From Edaphobacter aggregans DSM 19364 (lineage in GTDB: Bacteria; Acidobacteriota; Terriglobia; Terriglobales; Acidobacteriaceae): a DNA stretch of 64,000 nt. The translations under genes and the position numbers were made by a program. The notes beneath the pieces are model-generated. The model was not told the origin of the DNA, did not search any database, and was given only the letters and a program-made list of their open reading frames with translations. The stretch covers positions 310,087 through 374,086 of the forward strand of contig NZ_JQKI01000001.1 in NCBI RefSeq assembly GCF_000745965.1. Direction: 5' to 3'. Positions 32,932-41,371 of this stretch are shown here, in pieces (positions within the stretch are counted from its first letter, which is position 1; every line of letters starts with the position of its first letter).

Positions 32932-34449
32932 CTACCAGATCGACCGGAGCGTCCAAACCTCGCCCTTCACTGCCGGCTTCTCTCCATCCCGCGCGAAGAA
33001 CACGACCCTGGTCCGCGGAGAGCGAGGGAAGACAAGGTTCGTCATCGCGATCGTCCCATCCTGCGCGAACGCCTCGACCGACGACCGATCCACGATCAGG
33101 TGCAGATCGTACAGCCGGTCTTTACTGAGAGGCGCATCTGTCTTCACCGGAAACTCCGGCGCTACCGCCTCGCCCGCGTGCATGCGGTCCATGTAGAAGA
33201 CGCGCGTCACGGGGTCGAAGCCGATCTCGGTCCAGTGCTCCTCGTCGCTGTACAGCTTCACCCCGAACGCCGTCTGGGCCTTCGGATCAAAATGCAGCAC
33301 CATCTCGAACGGAGCCTCGCGCACGATCTCCGCCGCCGAGACGACCCCCGCATGCGCGCCCCGCAGCTGAGCGATCACCGGCTCCTGCCGCAGCGCCACA
33401 CCCGCAGCATCGCGAACGTACGAGAGCCTGCGCGGCACGCTCATCTGCCCCCGCCACGGCGACGTCGGCAGCTTCGCCGCATACTGCCAGTTGCTCATCC
33501 AGCCCAGCAGCATAGGCTTCGCGCCCGCCGGAAGGTTATTGAAGCTGATCGCGCAGTAGTCATCCTTCCCGTAGTTCGTCCACCCATGGGCTCCGCTCTC
33601 TGTACCTACATTGAAGCGCGTTCCATCAAAGCTGCCGACAAAGTACTGCTCGCCCGATCCGCCCTGCAACGCTCCCGGATTCAGCCCCACCTTCATCACC
33701 CACACCTCTGCGCCGCCCTTCTTCTCCGGAGGAACCCGCACCAGGTCCGGACACTCCCAGTCTCCCGACACGGCGCCCATCGGCCCGAACTCGCTCATCT
33801 GCGTCCATTGCTTCAGGTCAGGCGAACGGTACAGCCGCACCTTGTGCTCCAGCGGCAGCGCCACCGCCATCACCCAGTGGCCCTTCTTATCCGACCCGCC
33901 CTTCTCGTCCCAAAACACGCTCGGATCGCGGAAGTCCGACATATGCAGGTCGAGCACAGGATTCCCCTCGTACCGCGTCCACGTCCTCCCTGCGTCGCGG
34001 CTGTACGCCAGGTTCTGATTCTGCAGCGTGCGCTTCTCATCCTTGCGATAGCCGGTGTACACCGCGACCATGCACTCCGTGCCCGCCGCGCACAGCCCGC
34101 TCGAGTTCGCATGATCCACCACAACGCTTCCGGTGAAGACCATCTCGCCGGCCTTCTCCGGAATCGCCACTGGAAGCTCGCGCCAGTGCAGGAGATCCGT
34201 GCTCACCGCATGCCCCCAGCTCATGTGCCCCCACACATCGCCGAACGGGTTGTACTGAAAGAAGAGATGGTACTCGCCGCGAAAGTAAACGAGGCCATTC
34301 GGGTCGTTGGTCCAGTTCTCGCGCGGTGAGAAGTGCACTTGCGGACGATACGGCTGATCGTACCCGGCCCTCTGCGCACCGGCCAGCAGCGCACCGAAAC
34401 CCGCAACCAGCAACACCATCGACCGAATCATCGCAGGATCATCGCTCAT
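32932..34449 (-). CDS. Secreted glycoside hydrolase family 32 (levanase/invertase/inulinase)
   Basis: GH32 enzymes cleave fructose polymers or sucrose. The ~505-residue protein has an N-terminal signal segment (after MIRSMVLLVAGFGALLAGAQ) and the three catalytic motifs: WTNDPNG (nucleophile Asp), FRDPSVF (transition-state stabiliser) and WECPDLV (acid/base Glu). A C-terminal beta-sandwich domain follows. The start could be ATG 34449 or ATG 34431; the signal peptide fits the latter better. No fructose transporter or kinase is adjacent, so it probably feeds general fructan or sucrose use. Confidence 0.92.
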   Translation of the reverse strand: MSDDPAMIRSMVLLVAGFGALLAGAQRAGYDQPYRPQVHFSPRENWTNDPNGLVYFRGEYHLFFQYNPFGDVWGHMSWGHAVSTDLLHWRELPVAIPEKAGEMVFTGSVVVDHANSSGLCAAGTECMVAVYTGYRKDEKRTLQNQNLAYSRDAGRTWTRYEGNPVLDLHMSDFRDPSVFWDEKGGSDKKGHWVMAVALPLEHKVRLYRSPDLKQWTQMSEFGPMGAVSGDWECPDLVRVPPEKKGGAEVWVMKVGLNPGALQGGSGEQYFVGSFDGTRFNVGTESGAHGWTNYGKDDYCAISFNNLPAGAKPMLLGWMSNWQYAAKLPTSPWRGQMSVPRRLSYVRDAAGVALRQEPVIAQLRGAHAGVVSAAEIVREAPFEMVLHFDPKAQTAFGVKLYSDEEHWTEIGFDPVTRVFYMDRMHAGEAVAPEFPVKTDAPLSKDRLYDLHLIVDRSSVEAFAQDGTIAMTNLVFPRSPRTRVVFFARDGEKPAVKGEVWTLRSIW

Positions 34450-34523
34450 CCATCCCGGCGCTTACAAGCGCGATAAACTGCCGAAGGGCCGAAGATAAAA
34501 CGGCAACGGAGACCGGACAGACG

Positions 34524-35117
34524 ATGAAACGCCTCGCCACGCTCGCACTTCTCGCAGCAACGACAGCTTTTGCCCAGCGCCCCGCCGTGCCCACCGCTCC
34601 CACGCAGCCGCCTCCGTCACCCCTCAAAGGCTCGCTCGCCGGTCACCCCTCCTGGCCCGCCGCGAAGCCCGAGGACGTGCGCTCCATCGACGCCATCGTC
34701 GCCGCGCTCTACGACGTCATCTCCGGCCCCAAGGGCCAGCAGCGCGACTGGGACCGCATGCGCTCCCTCTTCCTGCCCGACGCACGCCTGATCCCCTCGC
34801 GGCTCGACCGCGACACCCACCGCGCCGACGCCATCATTCTCTCCATCGACGGCTACATCGAGCGCTCCAGCCCCACCATGTCCGCCAACGGCTTCTTCGA
34901 GCGCGGCCTTCACAACCAGGTCCAGCAGTTCGGCAACATCGCCCACGTCTGGAGCACCTACGAGTCGCGCCACGCCTCCACCGACCCGCAGCCCTTCGCC
35001 CGCGGCATCAACAGCATTCAACTGCTCAAGAGCGGCGACCGCTACTACATCGTCCAGGTCCTCTGGGACAGCGAGACTCCCGCCTCGCCCATCCCCGCCG
35101 AGTACCTGCCGAAGTAG
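34524..35117 (+). CDS. Exported NTF2-like protein of unknown function
   Basis: The 197-residue protein has a signal peptide (MKRLATLALLAATTAFAQ), a Pro-rich linker and a domain with an NTF2/SnoaL-like pattern (RSIDAIVAALYDVISGPKG, then MRSLFLPDARLI and FGNIAHVWSTYESR). NTF2-like pockets bind or transform small molecules, but no catalytic residue set can be named. It is divergent from GH32 and converges with the DUF3617 protein, 3 bp between stops. AT-poor like its neighbours; no sign of recent transfer. Confidence 0.75.
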   Translation: MKRLATLALLAATTAFAQRPAVPTAPTQPPPSPLKGSLAGHPSWPAAKPEDVRSIDAIVAALYDVISGPKGQQRDWDRMRSLFLPDARLIPSRLDRDTHRADAIILSIDGYIERSSPTMSANGFFERGLHNQVQQFGNIAHVWSTYESRHASTDPQPFARGINSIQLLKSGDRYYIVQVLWDSETPASPIPAEYLPK

Positions 35118-35120
35118 CCG

Positions 35121-35666
35121 CTACTTCATGATCATCTTCGGCGTGTCCGGCGAGATGCCTTTGCAGTCCGCGCCTTGGTACGTGTTGTCGAACGTGACGT
35201 CCACCACGATCGGCTGCGGCTGACTCTGCGCCATCATCTCCATGTGCATCGTCCCGTGCACCTTCTCCGTGCTCAGGAAGTTCACCTGCACGTGGCCCTT
35301 TCCGGTCCCACCACGCACCGAATCGCACACCATGTCGGCCGACATGCTGCTCGAGTCCTGCTTCAGGTTCTCCACCTTGCAGCCCTCGCGATCCTGCTGC
35401 AGCTTCGTGAACATCTCCTTCCACTTCTCCGCCGTCAGGCACGACTCCGTCTCAATAGTCCGCGGCTCCGAGCCCGGCACAGGCTTCCCCATCGCCTTCA
35501 GCTTCTCGAGGACCTCCGGAGGAAGCTGAAGCCCGGTCAGCTTCGTCACCGTCGTCCCCGACCACAGCCCCATCTTCACCGGAGGAGCACTCGGCGCCTG
35601 AGCCACACACGGCGCCATCATCACGGCGGTCATCGCAAAGCTCGCACACCATCTCTTCACAGCCAT
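35121..35666 (-). CDS. Exported DUF3617 family protein
   Basis: The 181-residue protein has a signal peptide (1-23) followed by KMGLWSGTTVTKL, a single-cysteine loop (TESCLTAEKWKEM), REGCKVENL and the terminal ADCKGISPDTPKMIMK. This run of conserved positions (KxGLWE..., C, C...) is typical of DUF3617. Such proteins are periplasmic or secreted with unknown role. It converges with the NTF2-like gene. Confidence 0.8.
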   Translation of the reverse strand: MAVKRWCASFAMTAVMMAPCVAQAPSAPPVKMGLWSGTTVTKLTGLQLPPEVLEKLKAMGKPVPGSEPRTIETESCLTAEKWKEMFTKLQQDREGCKVENLKQDSSSMSADMVCDSVRGGTGKGHVQVNFLSTEKVHGTMHMEMMAQSQPQPIVVDVTFDNTYQGADCKGISPDTPKMIMK

Positions 35667-35840
35667 CTATCCCTCCGATTCAGTAGGTAGAGACCCACGG
35701 GCAATGCCAAGTATCCTCCTCGCATGACGGCTTGCGCAAATGAGTTTTCGCACACAAAGAAGATGAAATGAGGTTGGTGCCGCGTATTGATGCGCAGACG
35801 ATTCCCTCTTGAGCGGTTGTATCTGTCGATGCAATAGAGC

Positions 35841-36515
35841 TTAGAGCGACGACTTCAATCGCGCGAAGACTGCCATCACGACGCGATCACAACGTTCTCC
35901 CATGAACGGAAAGGCATTCTTCCCCTGGCTGCCAACGCGCTCGCACAGCCCGGTGCGCATCATGCCATGTCCCCTGTGCAGTCGAATCTTCACGTTCTCC
36001 TCCGTGAGATCCAGCGCCGCCGCCGTCTCTGCCGTGCTCATCTCCTCGATATCGCGCAGCATGACCACGCTGCGGTACTGACTCGGAAGCGCAAGGACCG
36101 CATCCTCCAACAGCCGGGCAAGCTCGCTCACCGACGCTCTCTGCTCAGGATCAGGCGAAGTCTCCGCAGCATCCATAGAACCCTCTCCGTCTACCTCAAT
36201 CTCCTCCATTTGCATGGTGCGCCTGCGGCCAGGCAGCCTGCGTAAAGCTTCGTGGACCGCGATGCGCGTCAACCACGTCGAAAAAGAGGAGTGCCCCGCG
36301 AACTGGTCAAGATGTTGGTAGGCCCGGACATACGCATCCTGCATCACGTCCTCCGCCTCTGCATCGTCCCGCAGAATCGACCGCGCAACACGGTAGAGCC
36401 GTTGGTTGTAGCGGCGCATGAGGATCTCGTACAGCGCAAGATCGCCGGCCAGTACCCGATCGATGACCTCCCGATCGGTCCAACTCTCGGAACGGGCCCG
36501 CTCCAGGCTCTCCAT
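35841..36515 (-). CDS. ECF-type RNA polymerase sigma factor
   Basis: Region 2 (ILMRRYNQRLYRVARSILRD...DAEDVMQDAYVRAYQHLDQF) and region 4 (LPSQYRSVVMLRDIEEMS...LDLTEENVKIRLHRGH) of a group IV sigma factor are clear. About 224 residues when started at ATG 36515, which has GGAGA eight bases before it; ATG 36524 is possible. No anti-sigma factor gene follows, so control may be transcriptional or through the divergent operon. A TGTAACC-N16-CTCTAC motif upstream suggests it transcribes itself, and a twin motif faces the DoxX gene. Confidence 0.92.
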   Translation of the reverse strand: MESLERARSESWTDREVIDRVLAGDLALYEILMRRYNQRLYRVARSILRDDAEAEDVMQDAYVRAYQHLDQFAGHSSFSTWLTRIAVHEALRRLPGRRRTMQMEEIEVDGEGSMDAAETSPDPEQRASVSELARLLEDAVLALPSQYRSVVMLRDIEEMSTAETAAALDLTEENVKIRLHRGHGMMRTGLCERVGSQGKNAFPFMGERCDRVVMAVFARLKSSL

Positions 36516-36537
36516 AGTCTCCATCGCTCTGCAGATT

Positions 36538-36566
36538 GTAGAGTGTTTCTGCCGGAAAAGGTTACA
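36538..36566 (-). promoter_or_regulatory. Predicted ECF promoter of the sigma factor gene
   Basis: On the minus strand TGTAACC (complement of 36560-36566) is followed after 16 bases by CTCTAC (36538-36543). The expected transcript start, near 36531, gives a short leader before the GGAGA and ATG at 36515. Confidence 0.6.
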
Positions 36567-36607
36567 TCCACGCTGGCGCAAAGCAGGTCAAGTATTTGGG
36601 CGGGCTT

Positions 36608-36637
36608 TGTAACCGAATTCCGCTTGCGCTGCTCTCT
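36608..36637 (+). promoter_or_regulatory. Predicted ECF promoter of the DoxX operon
   Basis: TGTAACC (36608-36614), 17 bases, then CTCTCT (36632-36637) mirror the motif in front of the sigma gene. GGAGGGG and the ATG of the DoxX gene follow 6 and 21 bases later. Confidence 0.6.
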
Positions 36638-36657
36638 TAGGCGGAGGGGTAAATCGA

Positions 36658-37098
36658 ATGGCATACTCCGCAAACGCCACCGATCGCCTGAACATCAGCT
36701 GGTGGGCACTCAAGATAGCGCTCGGCGTGGGCCCAATCATCGCCGGCATCGACAAATACTTCAATAAACTCGCCGACTGGGGAATGTACCTTAGCCCACT
36801 GGCGACAAAGGCTCTGCCGGTCAGCATACCGACCTTCATGCACGTTGTCGGTCTCATCGAGATTCTCGCCGGCATCATCGTGCTCAGCCGCTGGACGAAG
36901 ATTGGCGGCTACATCGTCATGGCATGGCTCATCGCGATTGCCATCAACCTCGTCACCACTGGCATGTTCTACGATCTTGCCGTGCGCAATCTCGAGATCG
37001 CAGTAGGGGCTTTCGTCCTCGCCCAGCTGACAACAGCTCGCGAGGCGCAGTCTGCGCTTCAAATCAATAGCAACGCGGCTCCACACCTTGCTGCATAG
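36658..37098 (+). CDS. DoxX-like four-helix membrane protein
   Basis: The 146-residue protein has four hydrophobic helices (about 18-36, 58-78, 82-104, 110-130) and the DoxX/TQO pattern (WWALKIALGVGPIIAGIDK...HVVGLIEILAGIIVL). Members handle quinones or thiosulfate, or serve in redox stress responses; the sequence does not tell which. Its start has GGAGGGG upstream and a predicted ECF promoter. It is followed 42 bp later by a small secreted protein gene in the same direction. Confidence 0.87.
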   Translation: MAYSANATDRLNISWWALKIALGVGPIIAGIDKYFNKLADWGMYLSPLATKALPVSIPTFMHVVGLIEILAGIIVLSRWTKIGGYIVMAWLIAIAINLVTTGMFYDLAVRNLEIAVGAFVLAQLTTAREAQSALQINSNAAPHLAA

Positions 37099-37140
37099 TC
37101 CAAAAATGCATCTTCAACCGCTTCAAACGGAGGATCCACG

Positions 37141-37482
37141 ATGAGAAGAATCACTTCAGTCCTCATGCTGGCAGGCCTGTGCGCGATGCCGGCATTCGCA
37201 TCTGCCGCCAGCTATCAAAACGTGGCGGTCGTCGACGTCAGTTGCTCCAAGAGAGTGGCTGCCGATCCCGATTCACACACACGCGATTGCGCTCTCAAGT
37301 GCTCCGGCGACGGTTTCGGGATCATCACTAGTGACCAGAAGTTCCTGAAGTTCGACGCCGAGGGAAATGCCAGGATCACCGAAGCCCTCAAGACCTCCAG
37401 CAAAAAAGATCATCTCCGCGTGAATGTAGAAGGAGACGTCCAGGGCGACACATTGAAGGTCACCTCCATCGAACTGCTCTAG
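37141..37482 (+). CDS. Small exported protein with a cysteine pair, function unknown
   Basis: The 113-residue product has a signal peptide (1-22, ending ASA-AS) and a mature domain with three cysteines (VDVSCSKRVAAD, RDCALKCSG), followed by a beta-rich end (KDHLRVNVEGDVQGDTLKV). This resembles short periplasmic OB-like proteins. It has its own GGAGG ribosome site and very likely belongs to the ECF-controlled DoxX operon. A hairpin follows at 37512. Confidence 0.75.
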   Translation: MRRITSVLMLAGLCAMPAFASAASYQNVAVVDVSCSKRVAADPDSHTRDCALKCSGDGFGIITSDQKFLKFDAEGNARITEALKTSSKKDHLRVNVEGDVQGDTLKVTSIELL

Positions 37483-37511
37483 CTTCGGTCGCTCTAACTC
37501 AAAGAGAAAGG

Positions 37512-37530
37512 GGGCCGCACCAGGCGGCCC
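37512..37530 (+). terminator. Hairpin terminator after the DoxX operon
   Basis: GGGCCGC (37512-37518) pairs with GCGGCCC (37524-37530). A pyrimidine-rich run of repeating TCCCTA-like units (37533-37560) follows and separates it from the convergent dnaA stop. Confidence 0.65.
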
Positions 37531-37564
37531 TCACTCCCTACTCCCTATTCCCTACTTCCTGCCT

Positions 37565-38998
37565 CTAACTCAGCGTCTCCATCAGCTTGTTGATGGTCCG
37601 ATTGAGGTCCTTGTCCGCCCGCCGCTGCTCGTCGATCTTCGCGATCGAGTGCATCACCGTCGTGTGGTGCTTGCCCCCGAACTGCCTCCCGATCTCCGGC
37701 AGGCTCGCCTCCGTGAGCTGCTTGGCCAAATACATCGCAATCTGCCGCGGCACCACGATCTGGCGCGAGTTGTTCTTCTGCTTCAGCTCCGCCACGCGCA
37801 TCCCGAAGTTCTCGGCGACGGTCCGCTGAATCGTCTCGATCGTGATCTTGCGCACCTGCGTGTCGATGAACTGCTTCAGGCACGTCTGCGCGACCGCCAG
37901 CGTAATCTCCACGCCGTGCATCGAGCACCACGCGATCAGCCGCACCAGCGCGCCCTCAAGCTCGCGAACATTCGTGCGAACATTCGAGGCGATGAACAGC
38001 GCAACGTCGGTCGGAAGCTGCGTCTGCTCGCTCTCCGCCTTCTTCTGCAGAATCGCGACCTTCGTCTCGAGATCCGGCGGCTGAATGTCGGTGATCAGTC
38101 CCCACTCGAAGCGCGACCGCAGACGGTCTTCAAAGTCAGCAAGCTCCTTGGGAGGGCGGTCGCTCGCAATCACGATCTGCTTCATCGACTCGTGCAGAGC
38201 GTTGAAGGTGTGGAAGAACTCCTCCTGCGTGCGCTCCTTGCCCGCGAGAAACTGAATGTCGTCGATCAGCAGCACATCCACGTTGCGGAACTTGTCCCGG
38301 AAGCTCGTCATCTTCTGGTAGCGCACGCAATCGATCATCTCGTTGGTGAACTTCTCGCCGCTCACGTAGCAGATCGCCGCGTGCGGCTGACGGCGCTTCA
38401 CCTCGTGGCCGATCGCCTGCATCAGGTGCGTCTTGCCCATGCCCACGCCGCCGTAGAGGAACAGCGGGTTGTACGCCTTGGACGGCCGCTCGGCGACCGC
38501 CTGCGCCCCAGCCACGGCAAACTGGTTGCCGCTGCCCACCACGAACGCGTCGAACTGATACTTCGGGTTCAGTTGCGATGCCGTGTTCCAGTCGAACCGC
38601 GATTGCTCCGGCATCGGTCCCGCCTGCGCTCCCGTCGTCAGCGTGCCCGGGCGCGTCTGCTTCGGAGCGCTCTGGCTGTGGCTCGGCACCGGCGCAAATC
38701 CGCCGTCCTCGCGTACCTTCGGGGCTCTCGGGTCCTGCTCGGGGGTCGTAAACGCCACCGCTTCAATGTCCAGGCCCAGGTTCTCGATCGCCTCCTGGAT
38801 CAGGTCCGCATACCGGTCCCCGATGTGCTGGAAGTCTGAGGAGGGGATTCGCACAAAGAGCTTCTTGCCCTCTAAGTGAGAGAAGCGCGTCGGCTTCAGC
38901 CATGTTTCGTACGACTGGCGATTGATCTTCTTCTCGAGCGCGGCAAGGATGCGAACCCAGTAATTCAACACGGCGGTGGCCGTTGGAACGAATGACAT
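37565..38998 (-). CDS. dnaA: Chromosomal replication initiator protein DnaA
   Basis: DnaA opens the replication origin and regulates transcription. The 477-residue protein has domain I (NYWVRILAALEKKI...), a Pro/Gln-rich linker and the AAA+ core with Walker A GGVGMGKTHLMQAIGHE and Walker B VLLIDDIQFLAGK. The C-terminal DNA-binding helix-turn-helix reads REIAMYLAK-like VVPRQIAMYLAKQLTEASLP, followed by FGGKHHTTVMHSI. dnaN lies 6 kb downstream on the same strand and rpmH is divergent, the common order around bacterial origins. Identification is certain. Confidence 0.97.
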   Translation of the reverse strand: MSFVPTATAVLNYWVRILAALEKKINRQSYETWLKPTRFSHLEGKKLFVRIPSSDFQHIGDRYADLIQEAIENLGLDIEAVAFTTPEQDPRAPKVREDGGFAPVPSHSQSAPKQTRPGTLTTGAQAGPMPEQSRFDWNTASQLNPKYQFDAFVVGSGNQFAVAGAQAVAERPSKAYNPLFLYGGVGMGKTHLMQAIGHEVKRRQPHAAICYVSGEKFTNEMIDCVRYQKMTSFRDKFRNVDVLLIDDIQFLAGKERTQEEFFHTFNALHESMKQIVIASDRPPKELADFEDRLRSRFEWGLITDIQPPDLETKVAILQKKAESEQTQLPTDVALFIASNVRTNVRELEGALVRLIAWCSMHGVEITLAVAQTCLKQFIDTQVRKITIETIQRTVAENFGMRVAELKQKNNSRQIVVPRQIAMYLAKQLTEASLPEIGRQFGGKHHTTVMHSIAKIDEQRRADKDLNRTINKLMETLS

Positions 38999-39599
38999 CT
39001 CTCTTTTTCCTTCTATCTGTTCCTGTGTTTCCGAAAACCAGCGGTCCGCACACGGTTCTCACTAACTGCTCAAACTAAAAAGTCGAAGCCAGCAAACAGA
39101 AGTCCATCCCGCCATTGCAGGCAAGTCGAGACATATCTGTGTCGCTAGAATTCTCTTCACCCGACATCCATCACATGCGTCATGAAGAGGAGTTGCTACA
39201 AAAGGCAGAGTGCGGAATTGCTGGACCTGCAGAAAAAATCTTGCGAATCGGGTTCGATAGTAGCACGGATTTCCAGAGCCTTTTCAAGCTCCCCCTCCGA
39301 AAAAAATGGAGTTGCACCATCTACGGTGAAGAAGGGAATTTCTTCCGCTATGCCTTAGGAAATTCGTCCGCTTATCGGAAGAATCTCTATCAACTCGAAG
39401 GACTTTGTGATATGCCTTACGAGTCTCATTCCCCTCTTCGAGCATTACAACTTTCGTTTCGTCGAGAACCCCCTGCCCGGGCCTCCCGCCGCGCGCAAGG
39501 CCCCTGTGAAAATCCAGTCCGATAGGGTACAATCAATACTTGCTGCAAGAAGCGAATTTGATCGGCAGGAGACTCCTGCCACTTTGAGGAGTTAGTTCC
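38999..39599. other. Divergent intergenic region dnaA-rpmH
   Basis: This 600-bp stretch has no convincing gene. It is less GC-rich than its surroundings. Only one DnaA-box-like site was found (TGTGAAAAT, complement ATTTTCACA, near 39505), so it looks more like promoter DNA than an origin. The plus-strand frame 39115-39525 has no coding character. Confidence 0.5.
39505..39533 (+). promoter_or_regulatory. Sigma-70 type promoter of rpmH
   Basis: TGTGAA (39505-39510) and TACAAT (39528-39533) are spaced by 17 bases, a good housekeeping promoter. A perfect 8-base inverted repeat (GGCAGGAG-A-CTCCTGCC, 39564-39580) lies in the resulting leader, between promoter and start codon. Confidence 0.65.
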
Positions 39600-39755
39600 A
39601 TGCCGAAGCGTACCTTTCAACCCAACCGCCGCCGCCGCTCCAAGACCCACGGCTTCCTGAGCCGCATGAAGACCAAGGCTGGCGCCAACGTTCTCAGCCG
39701 CCGCCGCGCCAAGGGCCGTCACAAGATCGCCGTCAGCGCCGGTTACCGCGACTAG
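39600..39755 (+). CDS. rpmH: 50S ribosomal protein L34
   Basis: The 51-residue basic protein [20 protein letters not shown] followed by [20 protein letters not shown] and [11 protein letters not shown] is unmistakably L34, slightly longer than the usual 44-46 residues. GAGGAG lies eight bases before the ATG. It is the divergent partner of dnaA, as in most bacteria. A terminator follows at 39770, so unlike in many genomes it is not co-transcribed with rnpA. Confidence 0.97.
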   Translation: MPKRTFQPNRRRRSKTHGFLSRMKTKAGANVLSRRRAKGRHKIAVSAGYRD

Positions 39756-39769
39756 TTCTTTCCTCTCAT

Positions 39770-39792
39770 AGGGACGCCACCCCGGCGTCCCT
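39770..39792 (+). terminator. Hairpin terminator after rpmH
   Basis: AGGGACGCC (39770-39778) pairs perfectly with GGCGTCCCT (39784-39792) around ACCCC. The remaining ~250 bp to the cupin gene contain nothing recognisable. Confidence 0.8.
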
Positions 39793-40042
39793 CCTTCGGG
39801 TTCCCCAAATCAAAAAATTCTGTGAGCGCCTGCGTGTTTCTCAACACTTAGCCTCAGTTACAGCCTGACGGGGCTTCAGAGGGGGGCACTCACAAATCCC
39901 CGCAGATCCGCCGCATCACAGGCGCTCCCTCTCCGCTCGTCACACTCCTCCCGCCGCTTGTCACAAAGGCCTTGTCCCTCCGCGTCGAACAGCGCACTCA
40001 GTCATCCTTTCCTCCAGAGCTAAGTCGAAAAGGAGAAACGGA

Positions 40043-40525
40043 ATGAGTTCCGCTGCATTTGACCGTGCCCTCCCCCCGCTACATCCTGTACCGTCTGCGT
40101 CCTCGTCTCGCCGTCGCTTCGCTGTTCTCGGTGCAACCATCGACATCCACGCCACGCTCGACGACACCGGCAGCAGCACCTCCGTCATCGAGCTCGGCAT
40201 CCCGCCACGCTTCCCCGGAGCGCCGCCGCACCTACACCAGCACATGACCGAGAGCTTCTACGTGCTCGAAGGAACCATCGAGGTGTCCCGCGAACAGGAG
40301 CGCATCCAGGCGCGCCGCGGCGACTTCCTCCTCATCCCTCCGCACACCGTCCACGCCTATCGCAATGCCACTGATGCGCCGGCACGCTTCCTCGTCATGG
40401 CCCCCGGGCACGACCGCTTCTTCTTCGAACTCGTCGACTGGATGCACCGCGAGCCCGTCTGGCCTCCCACCGATCGCCAGGCCCTCATCGACTTCGGCCG
40501 TCGCCACGACACCATCTACGTCTAA
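40043..40525 (+). CDS. Cupin-domain protein inserted between rpmH and rnpA
   Basis: The 160-residue protein has a cupin core: motif 1 PHLHQHMTESFYVLEGTIEV (His/His/Glu) and motif 2 RRGDFLLIPPHTVHAYRNA (His), followed by a tail DRFFFELVDWMHREPVWP seen in other small quercetinase-like cupins. It starts at ATG 40043 with AAAAGGAGA upstream. The position is unusual: rpmH and rnpA are normally adjacent. No regulator gene is nearby. Substrate unknown. Confidence 0.87.
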   Translation: MSSAAFDRALPPLHPVPSASSSRRRFAVLGATIDIHATLDDTGSSTSVIELGIPPRFPGAPPHLHQHMTESFYVLEGTIEVSREQERIQARRGDFLLIPPHTVHAYRNATDAPARFLVMAPGHDRFFFELVDWMHREPVWPPTDRQALIDFGRRHDTIYV

Positions 40526-40683
40526 CGACCTCCCCAACCAACCCGCGAACGAGCAAGCCTACCTTCGCGGGAATTTTTTTGCCGCGTCACGCCTTCGCAT
40601 GCCCGAGCATAGCGCGCGACTAATCCGATCGACGCGATAGACTGGAGTCTCCGCGGCGCATCGAACGTCCGCCACACCCAGCC

Positions 40684-41052
40684 ATGGCGCTCACATTTCG
40701 CCTCCGCAAACACGCCGATTACCAGCGCGTCTACCAGTCCAGCCGCAAGCAGTTCTCGCGTCAGATGACCTACTTCGTCGCCCCTCGTCCCGCGGACTCC
40801 ACCTTCACCGAACCCACCCCGCGCATCGGACTCACCGTCGGCAAGGTCATGGGCAAGGCCGTCGATCGCAACCGCATCAAGCGCCGCATGCGCGAGGCGG
40901 TGCGCCGCAACATCGCCGCTCTTGAAGGCCCCATCGACGTCGTCCTGCATCCGCGCCGCAGCATCATCGATCTCGACTTCGCCACTCTCGACCGCGAGGT
41001 CGCGCACGTCTTCCGTACCATCCAGAAGGCCGCGCAATCGTCGCAGCACTAA
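40684..41052 (+). CDS. rnpA: Ribonuclease P protein component
   Basis: RnpA is the protein subunit that helps RNase P RNA mature tRNA 5' ends. The 122-residue protein has [38 protein letters not shown] and RRMREAVRR, the last two forming the conserved RNR-type RNA-binding region. yidD starts 6 bp after its stop. Identification is certain from the motif and context. Confidence 0.95.
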   Translation: MALTFRLRKHADYQRVYQSSRKQFSRQMTYFVAPRPADSTFTEPTPRIGLTVGKVMGKAVDRNRIKRRMREAVRRNIAALEGPIDVVLHPRRSIIDLDFATLDREVAHVFRTIQKAAQSSQH

Positions 41053-41057
41053 ACGCC

Positions 41058-41300
41058 ATGCCCGACCCCGAGCACAGCCCCGCTGCCCGCGCTCTCTTCC
41101 GCATCTACAAATCCGTGCTCTCCCCCGCGCTGCACGTCATCAGCCCGTCGCAGTGCCTCTACCTCCCCACCTGCTCGGAGTACGCCTACATCGCTCTCAC
41201 GCGCTTCGGTGCCATCAAAGGCTCGTGGCTCACCCTGCGCCGCATCGCCCGCTGCCACCCCTTCGCCAAAGGCGGCCTCGACCCCGTCCCCGACCGCTGA
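41058..41300 (+). CDS. yidD: Membrane protein insertion efficiency factor YidD
   Basis: The 80-residue protein with [40 protein letters not shown] and [19 protein letters not shown] has all the family's hallmark cysteines and the terminal HPF..GG.DPVP. It assists YidC-dependent insertion. It is linked to rnpA (6 bp gap), but its normal partner yidC is 4 kb downstream, after an inserted ABC module. Confidence 0.95.
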   Translation: MPDPEHSPAARALFRIYKSVLSPALHVISPSQCLYLPTCSEYAYIALTRFGAIKGSWLTLRRIARCHPFAKGGLDPVPDR

Positions 41301-41324
41301 GTGCCGCCGCAAAAAAATTCTTGC

Positions 41325-41360
41325 CCGACTAGTCGGAATCCGATATAGTCGGCTTCCGAC
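41325..41360. promoter_or_regulatory. Operator array at the promoter of the PadR-ABC module
   Basis: CCGACTAGTCGG (41325-41336) is a perfect palindrome. It overlaps AGTCGGAATCCGAT (41331-41344), and AGTCGGCTTCCGAC (41347-41360) follows. The half-site AGTCGG/CCGACT thus recurs around a TATAGT that can serve as the -10 box, twelve bases before the PadR start. Confidence 0.75.
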
Positions 41361-41371
41361 CAGGAGCTGTT

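Noticed and set aside
37533-37560. TCCCTA-like pyrimidine tract as telomere or array repeat
   Set aside because: Only about four imperfect units; best read as a low-complexity tract next to a terminator.
37649-38839. Plus-strand 396-codon open frame
   Set aside because: Antisense shadow of dnaA, with Arg/Leu/His-rich composition typical of such shadows in high-GC DNA.
39115-39525. 136-codon frame in the dnaA-rpmH gap
   Set aside because: No ribosome site, no recognisable domain, and it would cover the rpmH promoter.
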